The notes under the pieces: model-generated
Databases searched by the model: none
What the model was told of the DNA's origin: nothing
Seen by the model: only the letters and a program-made list of their open reading frames with translations
Translations under genes and position numbers: made by a program
DNA from: Lysobacteraceae bacterium
GTDB lineage: Bacteria; Pseudomonadota; Gammaproteobacteria; Xanthomonadales; Rhodanobacteraceae
Direction of reading: 5' to 3'
DNA length: 36,078 bases
Assembly (NCBI GenBank): GCA_028870665.1
Contig: JAGWPB010000027.1
Coordinates: 1-36,078, forward strand
Shown here: positions 29,084 to 36,078 of the stretch, piece by piece
How the letters are laid out: each line of letters begins with the position of its first letter
How positions within the stretch are numbered: the first letter of the stretch is position 1

Positions 29084-30327
29084 ACGCGCCGTTGCATGAG
29101 ACGTCGCCGACGTTTGATCCGCTGCGCGCGCGTGCGGACTTCCCGCTGCTGACACGAAGCGTGCATGGCAAGCCGCTGGTCTATTTCGACAGCGCCAATA
29201 CGTCGCAGAAGCCGGCAGTGGTGATCGAGGCGGTGGATCGCTTCTATCGGCAGCACAACGCCAACGTCGCCCGCGCCGTGCACGCGCTCAGCGAGGAGGC
29301 CACGACTGCCTACGAGGGCGCACGCGCGGCACTGGCGCGCTTCATCGGCGCCGGTTCGCCCGGCGAACTGGTGTTGACCTCGGGCACCACCATGGCGATC
29401 AATCTGGTCGCCTACAGCAATCTGCAGCCGCGACTGCAGCCCGGCGATACGGTGCTGGTCACGCAGATGGAGCACCACGCCAACATCGTGCCGTGGCAGC
29501 TGGTTTGCGCGCGCAGCGGCGCGACGCTGAAGGTGGCGCCGATCAGCGAGCGCGGCGAACTGATCGTGGAGCGCTTCGTCGAGCTGCTGACGCCCGAGGT
29601 CAGGCTCGCCGGAGTGACGCACGTCTCCAACGTGCTCGGCACCGTCAATCCGGTGCGCGAACTGGCGCACGAGTGCCGGCGGCGCGGCATTCCGCTGCTG
29701 GTGGACGGCTCGCAGGCGGTGCCGCACATGCCGGTCGACGTGCAGTCCATCGGCTGCGACTTCTACGCCTTCACCGGCCACAAGATGTGCGGCCCGACGG
29801 GGACCGGCGGACTGTGGGCGCGGCGCGAGCGGCTGGAGTCGATGCCGCCGTTCTTCGGCGGCGGCGAGATGATCCGCGAGGTGCGCTTCGCCGGCACCAC
29901 CTTCGCCGACCCGCCGCACCGCTTCGAGGCCGGCACGCCCAACATTGCCGGATTCGTCGGCCTTGGCGCGGCGGTGCAGTACCTCGAAGGTCTGGGCATG
30001 GCGAATGTCCTCGCCCGCGAGCGCGAGCTGCTGGCCTACGCCACCGACGCGTTGCACAGCGTGCCGGGCCTGCGCATCGTCGGCGAGGCATCCGGCAAGG
30101 CGGCGATCATCTCGTTCCTGGTCGCGGGCGCGCACGCGCATGATCTCGCTACCCTGCTTGATCTCGAAGGCATCGCGGTGCGCTCGGGTCACCACTGTGC
30201 GCACCCGCTGATGCAGTTCTATGGCGTGCCGGCGACCTGCCGCGCCTCGTTCGCGTTCTACAACACCACCGACGAGATCGACCGCTTCGTGGCCGCACTC
30301 GACAAGGTGCGCCGGCTCCTGGCCTGA
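29080..30327 (+). CDS. sufS: Cysteine desulfurase SufS
   Basis: A 415-residue PLP enzyme (E. coli 406) that takes sulfur from cysteine as an enzyme persulfide. The PLP lysine is K235 in FTGHKMCGPTG and the persulfide cysteine is C373 in RSGHHCAHP, the short-loop group II arrangement that needs a partner acceptor. That partner is probably the SufU-type protein next door; no sufE is present here. H132 in MEHHANIVPW stacks on PLP. Confidence 0.97.
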   Translation: MNAPLHETSPTFDPLRARADFPLLTRSVHGKPLVYFDSANTSQKPAVVIEAVDRFYRQHNANVARAVHALSEEATTAYEGARAALARFIGAGSPGELVLTSGTTMAINLVAYSNLQPRLQPGDTVLVTQMEHHANIVPWQLVCARSGATLKVAPISERGELIVERFVELLTPEVRLAGVTHVSNVLGTVNPVRELAHECRRRGIPLLVDGSQAVPHMPVDVQSIGCDFYAFTGHKMCGPTGTGGLWARRERLESMPPFFGGGEMIREVRFAGTTFADPPHRFEAGTPNIAGFVGLGAAVQYLEGLGMANVLARERELLAYATDALHSVPGLRIVGEASGKAAIISFLVAGAHAHDLATLLDLEGIAVRSGHHCAHPLMQFYGVPATCRASFAFYNTTDEIDRFVAALDKVRRLLA

Positions 30328-30361
30328 AGCCGGCGGCCCGCACCGGAACCGGAATCGCCGC

Positions 30362-30808
30362 ATGAGTGCCATCGGACCCTACCGCGACATCGTGCTCGAC
30401 CACCACCGCGCGCCGCGGCGCCTCGGCCGACTGGCGCCGCCGGCACAGGCCGCCGAGGGCGTCAACGCGCTGTGCGGCGACCGGTTGCGCATCGAGGTGC
30501 GCGTCGAGCAAGACCGTGTCACGGCCTACGCTTTCGAAGGCGAGTGCTGCGCGATCGCCACCGCGACCGCTTCGCTGCTGGGCGACCTTGCGCTTGGCCG
30601 CGGCCGCGATGATCTGGCTCTGCTCGAACGCGGTTTTGCCACGTTGATCGGCGGCGGGATCGCCGAGATCGCCGAACTGGGCGCGCTCAATGCGCTGTCC
30701 GAGCTCGCCCGCTATCCGGCGCGACGCAAGTGCGCGTTGCTGCCGTTTGCCACGCTGAGCGCGGCACTGCGCGGTGAGTCGCGTGCCACCACGGAGCTAC
30801 CTGCGTGA
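30362..30808 (+). CDS. sufU: SufU-type Fe-S assembly protein (sulfur acceptor)
   Basis: A 148-residue IscU-fold protein. The three cysteines and the Asp of SufU are in place: C38-G-D40, C62 (in GECCAI) and C124 (in RRKC), close to Bacillus subtilis C41, D43, C66 and C128. The insertion between the second and third motifs (about 75-105), typical of SufU against IscU, is present. By analogy it is a zinc protein that takes persulfide sulfur from SufS. It begins 34 nt after sufS and its TGA overlaps the GTG start of the next gene. Confidence 0.9.
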   Translation: MSAIGPYRDIVLDHHRAPRRLGRLAPPAQAAEGVNALCGDRLRIEVRVEQDRVTAYAFEGECCAIATATASLLGDLALGRGRDDLALLERGFATLIGGGIAEIAELGALNALSELARYPARRKCALLPFATLSAALRGESRATTELPA

Positions 30809-31395
30809 CGCCAGTCCACTTCCGTGCCGCCACCGCCGGCGACGTCGCCGCCATCGTCGCGCTCGTCGAATCGGCCTATCGCGGGGATGTCAGCCGTGCC
30901 GGCTGGACCACCGAGGCCGACCTGCTCGACGGCCAGCGCACCGACCCGCTCGAAGTCGACGCGCTGATCGCGCGTGCGGACAGCCGGGTCATGCTGGCGG
31001 AACGCCTTTCGGCCGGCTCAGGGCAGGTGGCTGCGACGGACCTGGGGCCGGGGCATGGGCTGCTGGCCTGCTGTCACATCGAGCGCGAGGGCGCGCAACA
31101 CTGCTATTTCGGCATGTTCGCGGTCCGTCCGGGCGAACAGGGCAGCGGCCTCGGTCGCGCGCTGCTTGCCGAGGCCGAACGCATCGCGCGCATGGAATGG
31201 GGCTGCGCGGTGATGGCGATGACGGTGATCGACGTGCGCGCCGAGCTGATCGCATGGTACGAACGCCGCGGCTATCGCCGCACCGGCGAATACAAGGCGT
31301 TTCCCTACGGCGACCCCCGCTTCGGCCTGCCCCGACGCGCCGACCTGCGCTTCGAGAGGCTGGAAAAGCCGCTGTGCGCGGAGACGCCGGCATGA
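30805..31395 (+). CDS. GNAT-family N-acetyltransferase
   Basis: A 196-residue GNAT protein. It starts with RAATAGDVAAIVALVESAYRGD and has the acetyl-CoA pyrophosphate loop in FGMFAVRPGEQGSGLGRALL (motif A, R/Q-x-x-G-x-G/A), then the motif B region VIDVRAELIAWYERRGYRRTGEY. The start is GTG, overlapping the sufU stop (GTGA), so it is coupled to the SUF genes. The substrate is unknown and a role in Fe-S assembly is not established. Confidence 0.85.
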   Translation: MTPVHFRAATAGDVAAIVALVESAYRGDVSRAGWTTEADLLDGQRTDPLEVDALIARADSRVMLAERLSAGSGQVAATDLGPGHGLLACCHIEREGAQHCYFGMFAVRPGEQGSGLGRALLAEAERIARMEWGCAVMAMTVIDVRAELIAWYERRGYRRTGEYKAFPYGDPRFGLPRRADLRFERLEKPLCAETPA

Positions 31396-31724
31396 GCGCG
31401 GAGACGGCAGGCTGGGTACGCGTCGCCGCGCGCGCCGAGCTGCTGCCGGGCGAGTTCCGCGTGGTCTGGGACGGCGATACCTCGATCGCGGTCTACAACA
31501 TCGACGGGCAGTTGTACGCGATCGAGGATCGCTGCAGCCACGATGACGGTGAGCTGGCTGGCGGCGAGCGCCACGGCTTCGAGGTCGAGTGTCCACGCCA
31601 CGGCGCACGCTTCGATCTGCGCAGCGGCGCGGCGCTGTGCGCGCCGGCCTATGTGCCGGTGGCGACGTTTCCGGTGCGCGTCGAGCAGGATGTGATCTGG
31701 ACTCGCGACGACCGCATGGTCTGA
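31392..31724 (+). CDS. Rieske [2Fe-2S] ferredoxin
   Basis: A 110-residue soluble Rieske protein of the ferredoxin type found with non-haem iron oxygenases. The ligands are C48-x-H50 (CSH) and C67-x2-H70 (CPRH), in a domain with VYNIDGQLYAIEDRCSHDDG. There is no signal or membrane anchor. It is the last gene of the SUF operon, starting in an ATGA overlap with the acetyltransferase. A Rieske protein in this place recurs in SUF operons of related bacteria; it may be an electron donor or a client. Its TGA abuts the opposite-strand stop codon of the next gene with no gap. Confidence 0.92.
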   Translation: MSAETAGWVRVAARAELLPGEFRVVWDGDTSIAVYNIDGQLYAIEDRCSHDDGELAGGERHGFEVECPRHGARFDLRSGAALCAPAYVPVATFPVRVEQDVIWTRDDRMV

Positions 31725-32297
31725 TCAGGCCGGCGCCAGCCGTACCAGCGCCACCTCGCCGGCGCCATCCAGCGTGACGCGTCCGCGCGCCGCCCCGGCA
31801 TCCACCCACGCGCTGCGACCCTGGGCGATGTCCAGCATCTCGCCCGCGGCGGACAGGTGCGCGCGGCCGGCGATCACATGCACGAACCAGCGCACCGCCG
31901 GTTCCGGCAGCAGCACCATCGAGCCGACCAGCGGCCGCGCCAGCAGGCGCGCCGTCTGGTTCGAGCGCAGCATCAGGTTGAAGTCGCGGGTCGGCCCATC
32001 GGGCAGCGTGCAGGTCGGTGCCGGAGCGCCGGCGAATTCGAGCACGCCCAGACGCGGCGCGCGCAGGATGCGGCCGTCGGGGAAGGACAGTTCGATGCCG
32101 CCGTCCAGCGGCGCCATCCAGCGGCGCACGCCCGGCAGGGTCGAGAAGGCGCAGGGCTGATCGATCGTCGCGATGCTGATGCGCCAGTGCCAGTCCAGTG
32201 CCCCCGGGCCGACCGCCAGCACCGTCGTGCGCCCGGCGCCGTTGGCCCAAGGCTCGTCGCGCAAGGAGGGCGCGGGAATGGCGGCTAGAATCGGCAC
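31725..32297 (-). CDS. HutD/Ves family protein
   Basis: A 190-residue cupin-like protein with the family marks EPWANGAGRTTVLAVGP, WHWRISIATIDQPCAFSTLPGVRRW and TRDFNLMLR. HutD proteins accompany histidine utilisation in some bacteria, and E. coli Ves is a stress-linked relative; the biochemical role is unclear. No hut genes are near. The start is taken as GTG at 32297, one base after the stop of the upstream gene; the frame is open further but lies in that gene. The two are probably translated together. Confidence 0.82.
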   Translation of the reverse strand: MPILAAIPAPSLRDEPWANGAGRTTVLAVGPGALDWHWRISIATIDQPCAFSTLPGVRRWMAPLDGGIELSFPDGRILRAPRLGVLEFAGAPAPTCTLPDGPTRDFNLMLRSNQTARLLARPLVGSMVLLPEPAVRWFVHVIAGRAHLSAAGEMLDIAQGRSAWVDAGAARGRVTLDGAGEVALVRLAPA

Positions 32298-32298
32298 G

Positions 32299-32637
32299 TC
32301 AGCGCAACGTGAGCAGGCGCAGGCTGAGCGCGTAGGCGGCCAGCGTCGCCGCGATGCCGGCCCCGAGGCTGAGCCAGAAGCCGTAGCCGGCGCGCAGCAT
32401 CCACGGCAGCACCACGAACAGCGCCAGCGAGGGCAAGACCAGCCACAGCACATCGCTGGCGAAAGCCGCCAGTCGCGCCGGATCGTGGCTGTCGTGCCAC
32501 AGCCAGATCATCGCCAGCAGCGAGGTCAGCGGCAGCGAGACCAGCAGCGCGCCGGCGGTCGGCGAGCGCTTGCCCAGCTCGGCGGCGCCGGCGATCAGCA
32601 GGGCCGAAATCAGTGTCTTCAGCAGGAACTGGGTCAT
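32299..32637 (-). CDS. DUF3147-like small membrane protein
   Basis: A 112-residue inner-membrane protein with four hydrophobic segments (LLKTLISALLIAGAAELG, AGALLVSLPLTSLLAMIWLW, DVLWLVLPSLALFVVLPWML and FWLSLGAGIAATLAAYALSL). It resembles the DUF3147 family, of unknown function. It ends one base before the HutD-like gene starts. The ATG at 32637 is chosen over upstream codons that would add a basic tail. Confidence 0.75.
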   Translation of the reverse strand: MTQFLLKTLISALLIAGAAELGKRSPTAGALLVSLPLTSLLAMIWLWHDSHDPARLAAFASDVLWLVLPSLALFVVLPWMLRAGYGFWLSLGAGIAATLAAYALSLRLLTLR

Positions 32638-32686
32638 GCGATTCCCCCGGCAGGCATTGACCACGTCACGCCGATGGCGGCGCGCT

Positions 32687-33205
32687 TCAGGCGTGCGGGG
32701 GATGGTACGCAAACACCTGCGCCGGCGCGCCACCGAAGTCGATCGTATCGACCAGTTCGCCGCCCAGTCGTTTCGCCAGCTGCTCCGAGGCCAGATTGCC
32801 AGGGCGGATCAGGCTGATAGCACGCGGGACACGCAGCGTGCGCCAGGCGAACTCCAGCGCCGCGCGCGCGGCCTCGGTGGCGTAACCATGGCCGCGCGCC
32901 TCGGGGGTGAGCATCCAGCCCACCTCGAGATCCGGCCAACCCTCCGGGCGCAGCAATCCGGCGCGGCCGACGAAGCGGCCATCCTCGCGGGCTTCCAGCG
33001 CCCACATCCCGTAGCCGCGCAATTGCCAGTGTCCGAGCAGCATTGCCATCGAGCGCCAGGCATTGATGCGGTCCAGCGGCTGGCCGTCGCCGACCCAGCG
33101 GGTGCTCTCGGGGTCGCCCAGCATCGCCGCATAAGCGTCGAAATGGTGCTCCGTGAGCGCGGTCAGGCGCAGGCGCGTGGTTTCGATCAGCGGGATCACG
33201 TTCAT
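32687..33205 (-). CDS. GNAT-family acetyltransferase, RimJ/RimL-like
   Basis: A 172-residue protein of the Acetyltransf_3 group. It starts with IETTRLRLTALTEHHFDAYA and has WMLTPEARGHGYATEAARAALEFAW, the beta-4/alpha-3 acetyl-CoA motif (R-G-H-G-Y-A), followed by the conserved RPGNLASEQLAKRLGG. Relatives acetylate protein N-termini or small molecules; the target is unknown. It lies 49 nt upstream of the DUF3147-like gene and 5 nt downstream of the SET-domain gene. Confidence 0.88.
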   Translation of the reverse strand: MNVIPLIETTRLRLTALTEHHFDAYAAMLGDPESTRWVGDGQPLDRINAWRSMAMLLGHWQLRGYGMWALEAREDGRFVGRAGLLRPEGWPDLEVGWMLTPEARGHGYATEAARAALEFAWRTLRVPRAISLIRPGNLASEQLAKRLGGELVDTIDFGGAPAQVFAYHPPHA

Positions 33206-33210
33206 GGCGC

Positions 33211-33675
33211 TCAGCCCAGCAGTGCAGCGAGTGCCCGCGTCGAGCCGGCCAGACTGTCGCGCCAGTCAAAACCGATGATGGCGGTGCCGGTTTCGGCGTC
33301 GCGAAAGCTTTCCTCCTGGCCCGGCGCAAGCAGGTGGCGGTAGTCCACCGTCAACTCGACGCCGGCCAGGAGGTCGCTGGCGGCAAAGACGAACCCGAGA
33401 TGCCACAGCCCGGTCGGAACGAAGCTGTGGTTGACATAGCACTCGTCGGGCCAGTCCGGCGACAGGGTGTAGCGGTCTTCGAACCAGCGCACGCTGGTGT
33501 GAAGCAGGGCGGCCAGGTCGGGGGTACCGGTGATCTCCTCGAAGCCGTAGGTCTGCGGGATCGCGTCCGGGGCCACCACGATGCGCCCGGCCATCACCGG
33601 CTGGTCCAGGAACAGGCCTTTGCCCGCGCCGGGGATGGTGGATGGCGCGATGCGGTAACGGGGAAGAATCATCAT
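33211..33675 (-). CDS. Small SET-domain protein (putative lysine methyltransferase)
   Basis: A 154-residue protein made almost wholly of a SET fold: GAGKGLF (16-22) for S-adenosylmethionine contact, VNHSF (81-85) matching the canonical NHSC, and GVELTVDY (105-112) matching GEELTxDY. There is no cysteine-rich pre- or post-SET zinc region. It should methylate a protein or be a degenerate relative; no target can be inferred. The start may be either of two adjacent ATG codons (33675 or 33672), and no good ribosome-binding site is visible before them. Confidence 0.8.
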   Translation of the reverse strand: MMILPRYRIAPSTIPGAGKGLFLDQPVMAGRIVVAPDAIPQTYGFEEITGTPDLAALLHTSVRWFEDRYTLSPDWPDECYVNHSFVPTGLWHLGFVFAASDLLAGVELTVDYRHLLAPGQEESFRDAETGTAIIGFDWRDSLAGSTRALAALLG

Positions 33676-33728
33676 GGCGGCCCGGCTTGCGCGGGGCGCG
33701 AGTGTAGCGCGCGACGGGCTGCGATGCC

Positions 33729-33757
33729 GCAGCCCCCGGATCATCGCCGGGGGCTGC
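33729..33757 (-). terminator. Strong hairpin downstream of the comEA-like gene
   Basis: A perfect 11-bp stem GCAGCCCCCGG/CCGGGGGCTGC with a 7-nt loop, 8 nt past the stop of the comEA-like gene on the minus strand and before the SET gene. No T-run follows on either strand, so termination would rely on the stem alone. Confidence 0.6.
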
Positions 33758-33764
33758 AGGCGGC

Positions 33765-34103
33765 TTACTTGTGTCCGGCAGCCGGTTTGCCGGCCGGCTT
33801 GGCGGTCGGCTTGATGGCGACCGCGGCCGGACGCGCGCCGTTGAGCAGGATATTGGCGCGGTTGCGCTCGACGGTGCGCGCGCCGATGCCCTTGATCTCG
33901 GTCAGCTGGTCGGCGCTCCTGAACGGGCCGTGGGCCTGGCGGTACTCGACGATGGCCTTGGCCTTGGACAGACCGATCCCGTCCAGCGAGATGGCCAGGG
34001 TCTGGGCGTCGGCGCGATTGATGTCCACCGGTGCTCCGGCGAGGACCGGCGTGGCGAGCACTAGACAGAGGACGAGAGCGAGGGCGGCGAGCATGGAACG
34101 CAT
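33765..34103 (-). CDS. Secreted ComEA-like helix-hairpin-helix protein
   Basis: A 112-residue protein with a signal peptide (about 1-22) and a ComEA-type double helix-hairpin-helix domain: VDINRADAQTLAISLDGIGLSKAKAIVEYR and IKGIGARTVERNRANIL. A lysine/alanine/proline-rich tail follows. Single-domain secreted ComEA proteins in Gram-negative bacteria bind incoming DNA in the periplasm during natural transformation. Other competence genes are not in the window. Confidence 0.92.
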   Translation of the reverse strand: MRSMLAALALVLCLVLATPVLAGAPVDINRADAQTLAISLDGIGLSKAKAIVEYRQAHGPFRSADQLTEIKGIGARTVERNRANILLNGARPAAVAIKPTAKPAGKPAAGHK

Positions 34104-34250
34104 GACGATTCTCCTGGTTGAGGGCCGCAGTCGGGCCGAGGCGACAGTGTCGTGCCCGATCCAGGGTCCGGGCTGCCGGCCGCGGCAGGCCGAAAGCGTC
34201 CGCGCGTCGCGGCAGCCGCTGTGAGGTACGGCCTACAGGCGCGCCGGCGC

Positions 34251-34256
34251 TAAAAT
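34251..34256 (+). promoter_or_regulatory. Candidate -10 element of the M20 peptidase gene
   Basis: TAAAAT (five of six bases of TATAAT), 25 nt before the ATG in an otherwise GC-rich stretch. No clear -35 lies 16-18 bp upstream. The rest of the 177-bp region between the divergent comEA-like and peptidase genes shows no strong signal. Confidence 0.35.
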
Positions 34257-34280
34257 GCAGCGACACGACCGGAGCATGGC

Positions 34281-35783
34281 ATGGACCTGCAGCGCATCGA
34301 GAGCGACATCGGCAGCCTGTGGGATGACGAAGTGGTGCCGCAGCTGACCGACTACATCCGCATCCCCAACAAGTCGCCGATGTTCGATCCGCAGTGGGCC
34401 GAGCACGGTCACATGGACGCCGCGGTCGCGCTGCTGGAGCGCTGGGCGCGCGACAAGCTTCCCGACCTCCCCGGTGCGACGCTGGAGGTCGTGCGGCTGC
34501 CGGGGCGCACACCGCTGATTTTCATGGACGTGCCGGCGAGCATCGGATCGCCGGCGCGCGCGGATGACACCGTGCTGCTCTACGGTCATCTCGACAAGCA
34601 GCCGGAGATGAATGGCTGGGCCGACGGGACGGGTCCGTGGACGCCGGTGCGCAAGGGTGACAAGCTGTTCGGTCGCGGCGGCGCCGATGACGGCTACGCG
34701 CTGTTCGGTGCGCTGGCGGCGCTGCTGGCGCTGCGCGGGCAGGGCGTGCCGCACGCGCGTTGCGTGATCCTGATCGAGGCCTGCGAGGAGTCCGGCAGCT
34801 ACGACCTGCCGCACTACGTCGATCACCTCGCCGCGCGCATCGGCAGGCCGTCACTGGTGGTGTGCCTGGACTCGGGTTGCGGCAACTACGAGCAGCTGTG
34901 GCTGACCACCAGCCTGCGCGGGATGACCGGCGGCGTGCTGCGCGTGCAGGTGCTGGAGGAGGGCGTGCATTCGGGCGACGCCTCCGGCGTGGTGCCGTCG
35001 AGTTTTCGCGTGCTGCGGCAGATCCTGTCGCGGCTGGAGGACGAGTTGACCGGCGCGATCCGTCCGCGCGAACTGCACGCCGAAATCCCCGCCCAGAGAC
35101 GGGCGCAGGCGCGTGAAGCCGCTGCGGTGCTGGATGCCGACGTGTACGCCAAGTTTCCGTTCCTGCCCGGCATGCGGCCGGTCGCCGACGACCTCGTCGA
35201 GCTGGTGCTCAACCGCACCTGGCGCCCGCAGCTCGCGGTCACCGGCGTCGAGGGCCTGCCGTCACTGGGCAGTGCCGGCAACGTGCTGCGTCCTTACACC
35301 GCCGTGAAGCTCAGCCTGCGCCTGCCGCCGACGCTGGACGGCGGCAAGGCCGGCGAGATCGTCAAACGCCTGCTCGAGCGCGACCCGCCCTACGGCTGCA
35401 AGGTCGGTTTCGAGCTGGAAAAGGCTTCCAGCGGCTGGAATGCACCACCGCTGTCGCCGTGGCTGGCGCAGTCGGTCGCCCAGGCCTCGCAGGCCGCGTT
35501 CGGTGCGCCGGCCGCATTCATGGGCGAGGGCGGGACGATTCCGTTCATGGGCATGCTGGGCGAGAAGTTTCCCGGCGCGCAGTTTCTGATCACCGGCGTG
35601 CTCGGTCCGCACTCCAATGCCCACGGTCCCAACGAGTTTCTGCACATCCCCACCGGCAAGCGCGTGTCGCAGGTGGTGGCGCAGGTGCTGGCCGACCACG
35701 CCGCCGCCAGCGGTCAGGGGCTGACCCGTGGCGCGGCGGCGCAGGCCGGACACGCGCAGCATGGAGTGCACGGCTGCTGTTGA
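34281..35783 (+). CDS. M20-family dizinc metallopeptidase
   Basis: A 500-residue cytosolic dipeptidase or carboxypeptidase-like enzyme. Zinc ligands and catalytic residues appear in order: H103 and D105 (YGHLDKQPE), D136 (GRGGADDGY), catalytic E169 and ligand E170 (EACEESGS), D198 (CLDSGC), and the late histidine in GPHSNAHGPNE. The dimerisation or lid domain lies in between with VHSGDASG. GGAG six nt before the ATG sets the start. The last 30 or so residues go beyond the usual C-terminus and end with a His/Cys-rich tail (HAQHGVHGCC) of unknown role. Confidence 0.92.
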   Translation: MDLQRIESDIGSLWDDEVVPQLTDYIRIPNKSPMFDPQWAEHGHMDAAVALLERWARDKLPDLPGATLEVVRLPGRTPLIFMDVPASIGSPARADDTVLLYGHLDKQPEMNGWADGTGPWTPVRKGDKLFGRGGADDGYALFGALAALLALRGQGVPHARCVILIEACEESGSYDLPHYVDHLAARIGRPSLVVCLDSGCGNYEQLWLTTSLRGMTGGVLRVQVLEEGVHSGDASGVVPSSFRVLRQILSRLEDELTGAIRPRELHAEIPAQRRAQAREAAAVLDADVYAKFPFLPGMRPVADDLVELVLNRTWRPQLAVTGVEGLPSLGSAGNVLRPYTAVKLSLRLPPTLDGGKAGEIVKRLLERDPPYGCKVGFELEKASSGWNAPPLSPWLAQSVAQASQAAFGAPAAFMGEGGTIPFMGMLGEKFPGAQFLITGVLGPHSNAHGPNEFLHIPTGKRVSQVVAQVLADHAAASGQGLTRGAAAQAGHAQHGVHGCC

Positions 35784-35795
35784 ATGCGGCTCGCG

Positions 35796-36078
<283 letters not shown>

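Overview
The window is GC-rich DNA, most likely from a gammaproteobacterium of the Xanthomonadales (Lysobacterales). Pointers to this are an IscR-like SUF regulator heading a sufBCDSU operon, a class II DAHP synthase, linkage of ychF to tRNA-Tyr/Gly/Thr and tuf, a heptanucleotide repeat of the kind common between genes in this order, and a zinc-free 101-residue S14. The assignment rests on gene content and protein sequence only; no search was run.

Region 1 (1-7082). At least 14 copies of CGAGTCC run to 25 nt before ychF, followed by a hotdog-fold acyl-CoA thioesterase. Convergent to these is a four-gene minus-strand operon for a non-classical chaperone-usher surface structure: a small secreted pilin-like protein, a secreted Gly/Asn-rich protein, a PapD-like periplasmic chaperone and an outer-membrane usher whose C-terminus carries two carboxypeptidase-regulatory-like beta modules. 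Its upstream region carries a very good sigma-54 promoter match and a CRP/Clp-type palindrome. This is the least ordinary system in the window.

Region 2 (7041-22235). A strong promoter with a GC-rich discriminator drives tRNA-Tyr(GTA), tRNA-Gly(TCC), tRNA-Thr(GGT) and tuf. Next comes the full S10-spc-alpha ribosomal supercluster (rpsJ to rplQ, with secY and rpoA), lacking only rpmJ, and ending at a 9-bp terminator hairpin. The tuf gene has tufB-type genes upstream (tRNAs) but tufA-type genes downstream (rpsJ). The secE-nusG-rplKAJL-rpoBC-rpsLG-fusA block expected between two tuf copies is absent, which suggests recombination or an assembly collapse at tuf.

Region 3 (22336-31724). dsbB and a class II DAHP synthase are followed by a tightly coupled SUF iron-sulfur operon: Rrf2/IscR-like regulator (Cys92/98/104), sufB, an embedded SAM methyltransferase, sufC, sufD, sufS, a SufU-type scaffold/sulfur acceptor, a GNAT acetyltransferase and a Rieske ferredoxin. 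Most junctions are ATGA or GTGA overlaps. A perfect 10-bp inverted repeat over the predicted -10 of the regulator is the likely autoregulatory operator.

Region 4 (31725-36078). Minus-strand accessory genes follow: HutD/Ves-like protein, DUF3147-like membrane protein, GNAT acetyltransferase, small SET-domain protein and secreted ComEA-like helix-hairpin-helix protein. A plus-strand M20 metallopeptidase comes next, and the window ends inside a minus-strand gene whose C-terminus is that of mercuric reductase MerA.
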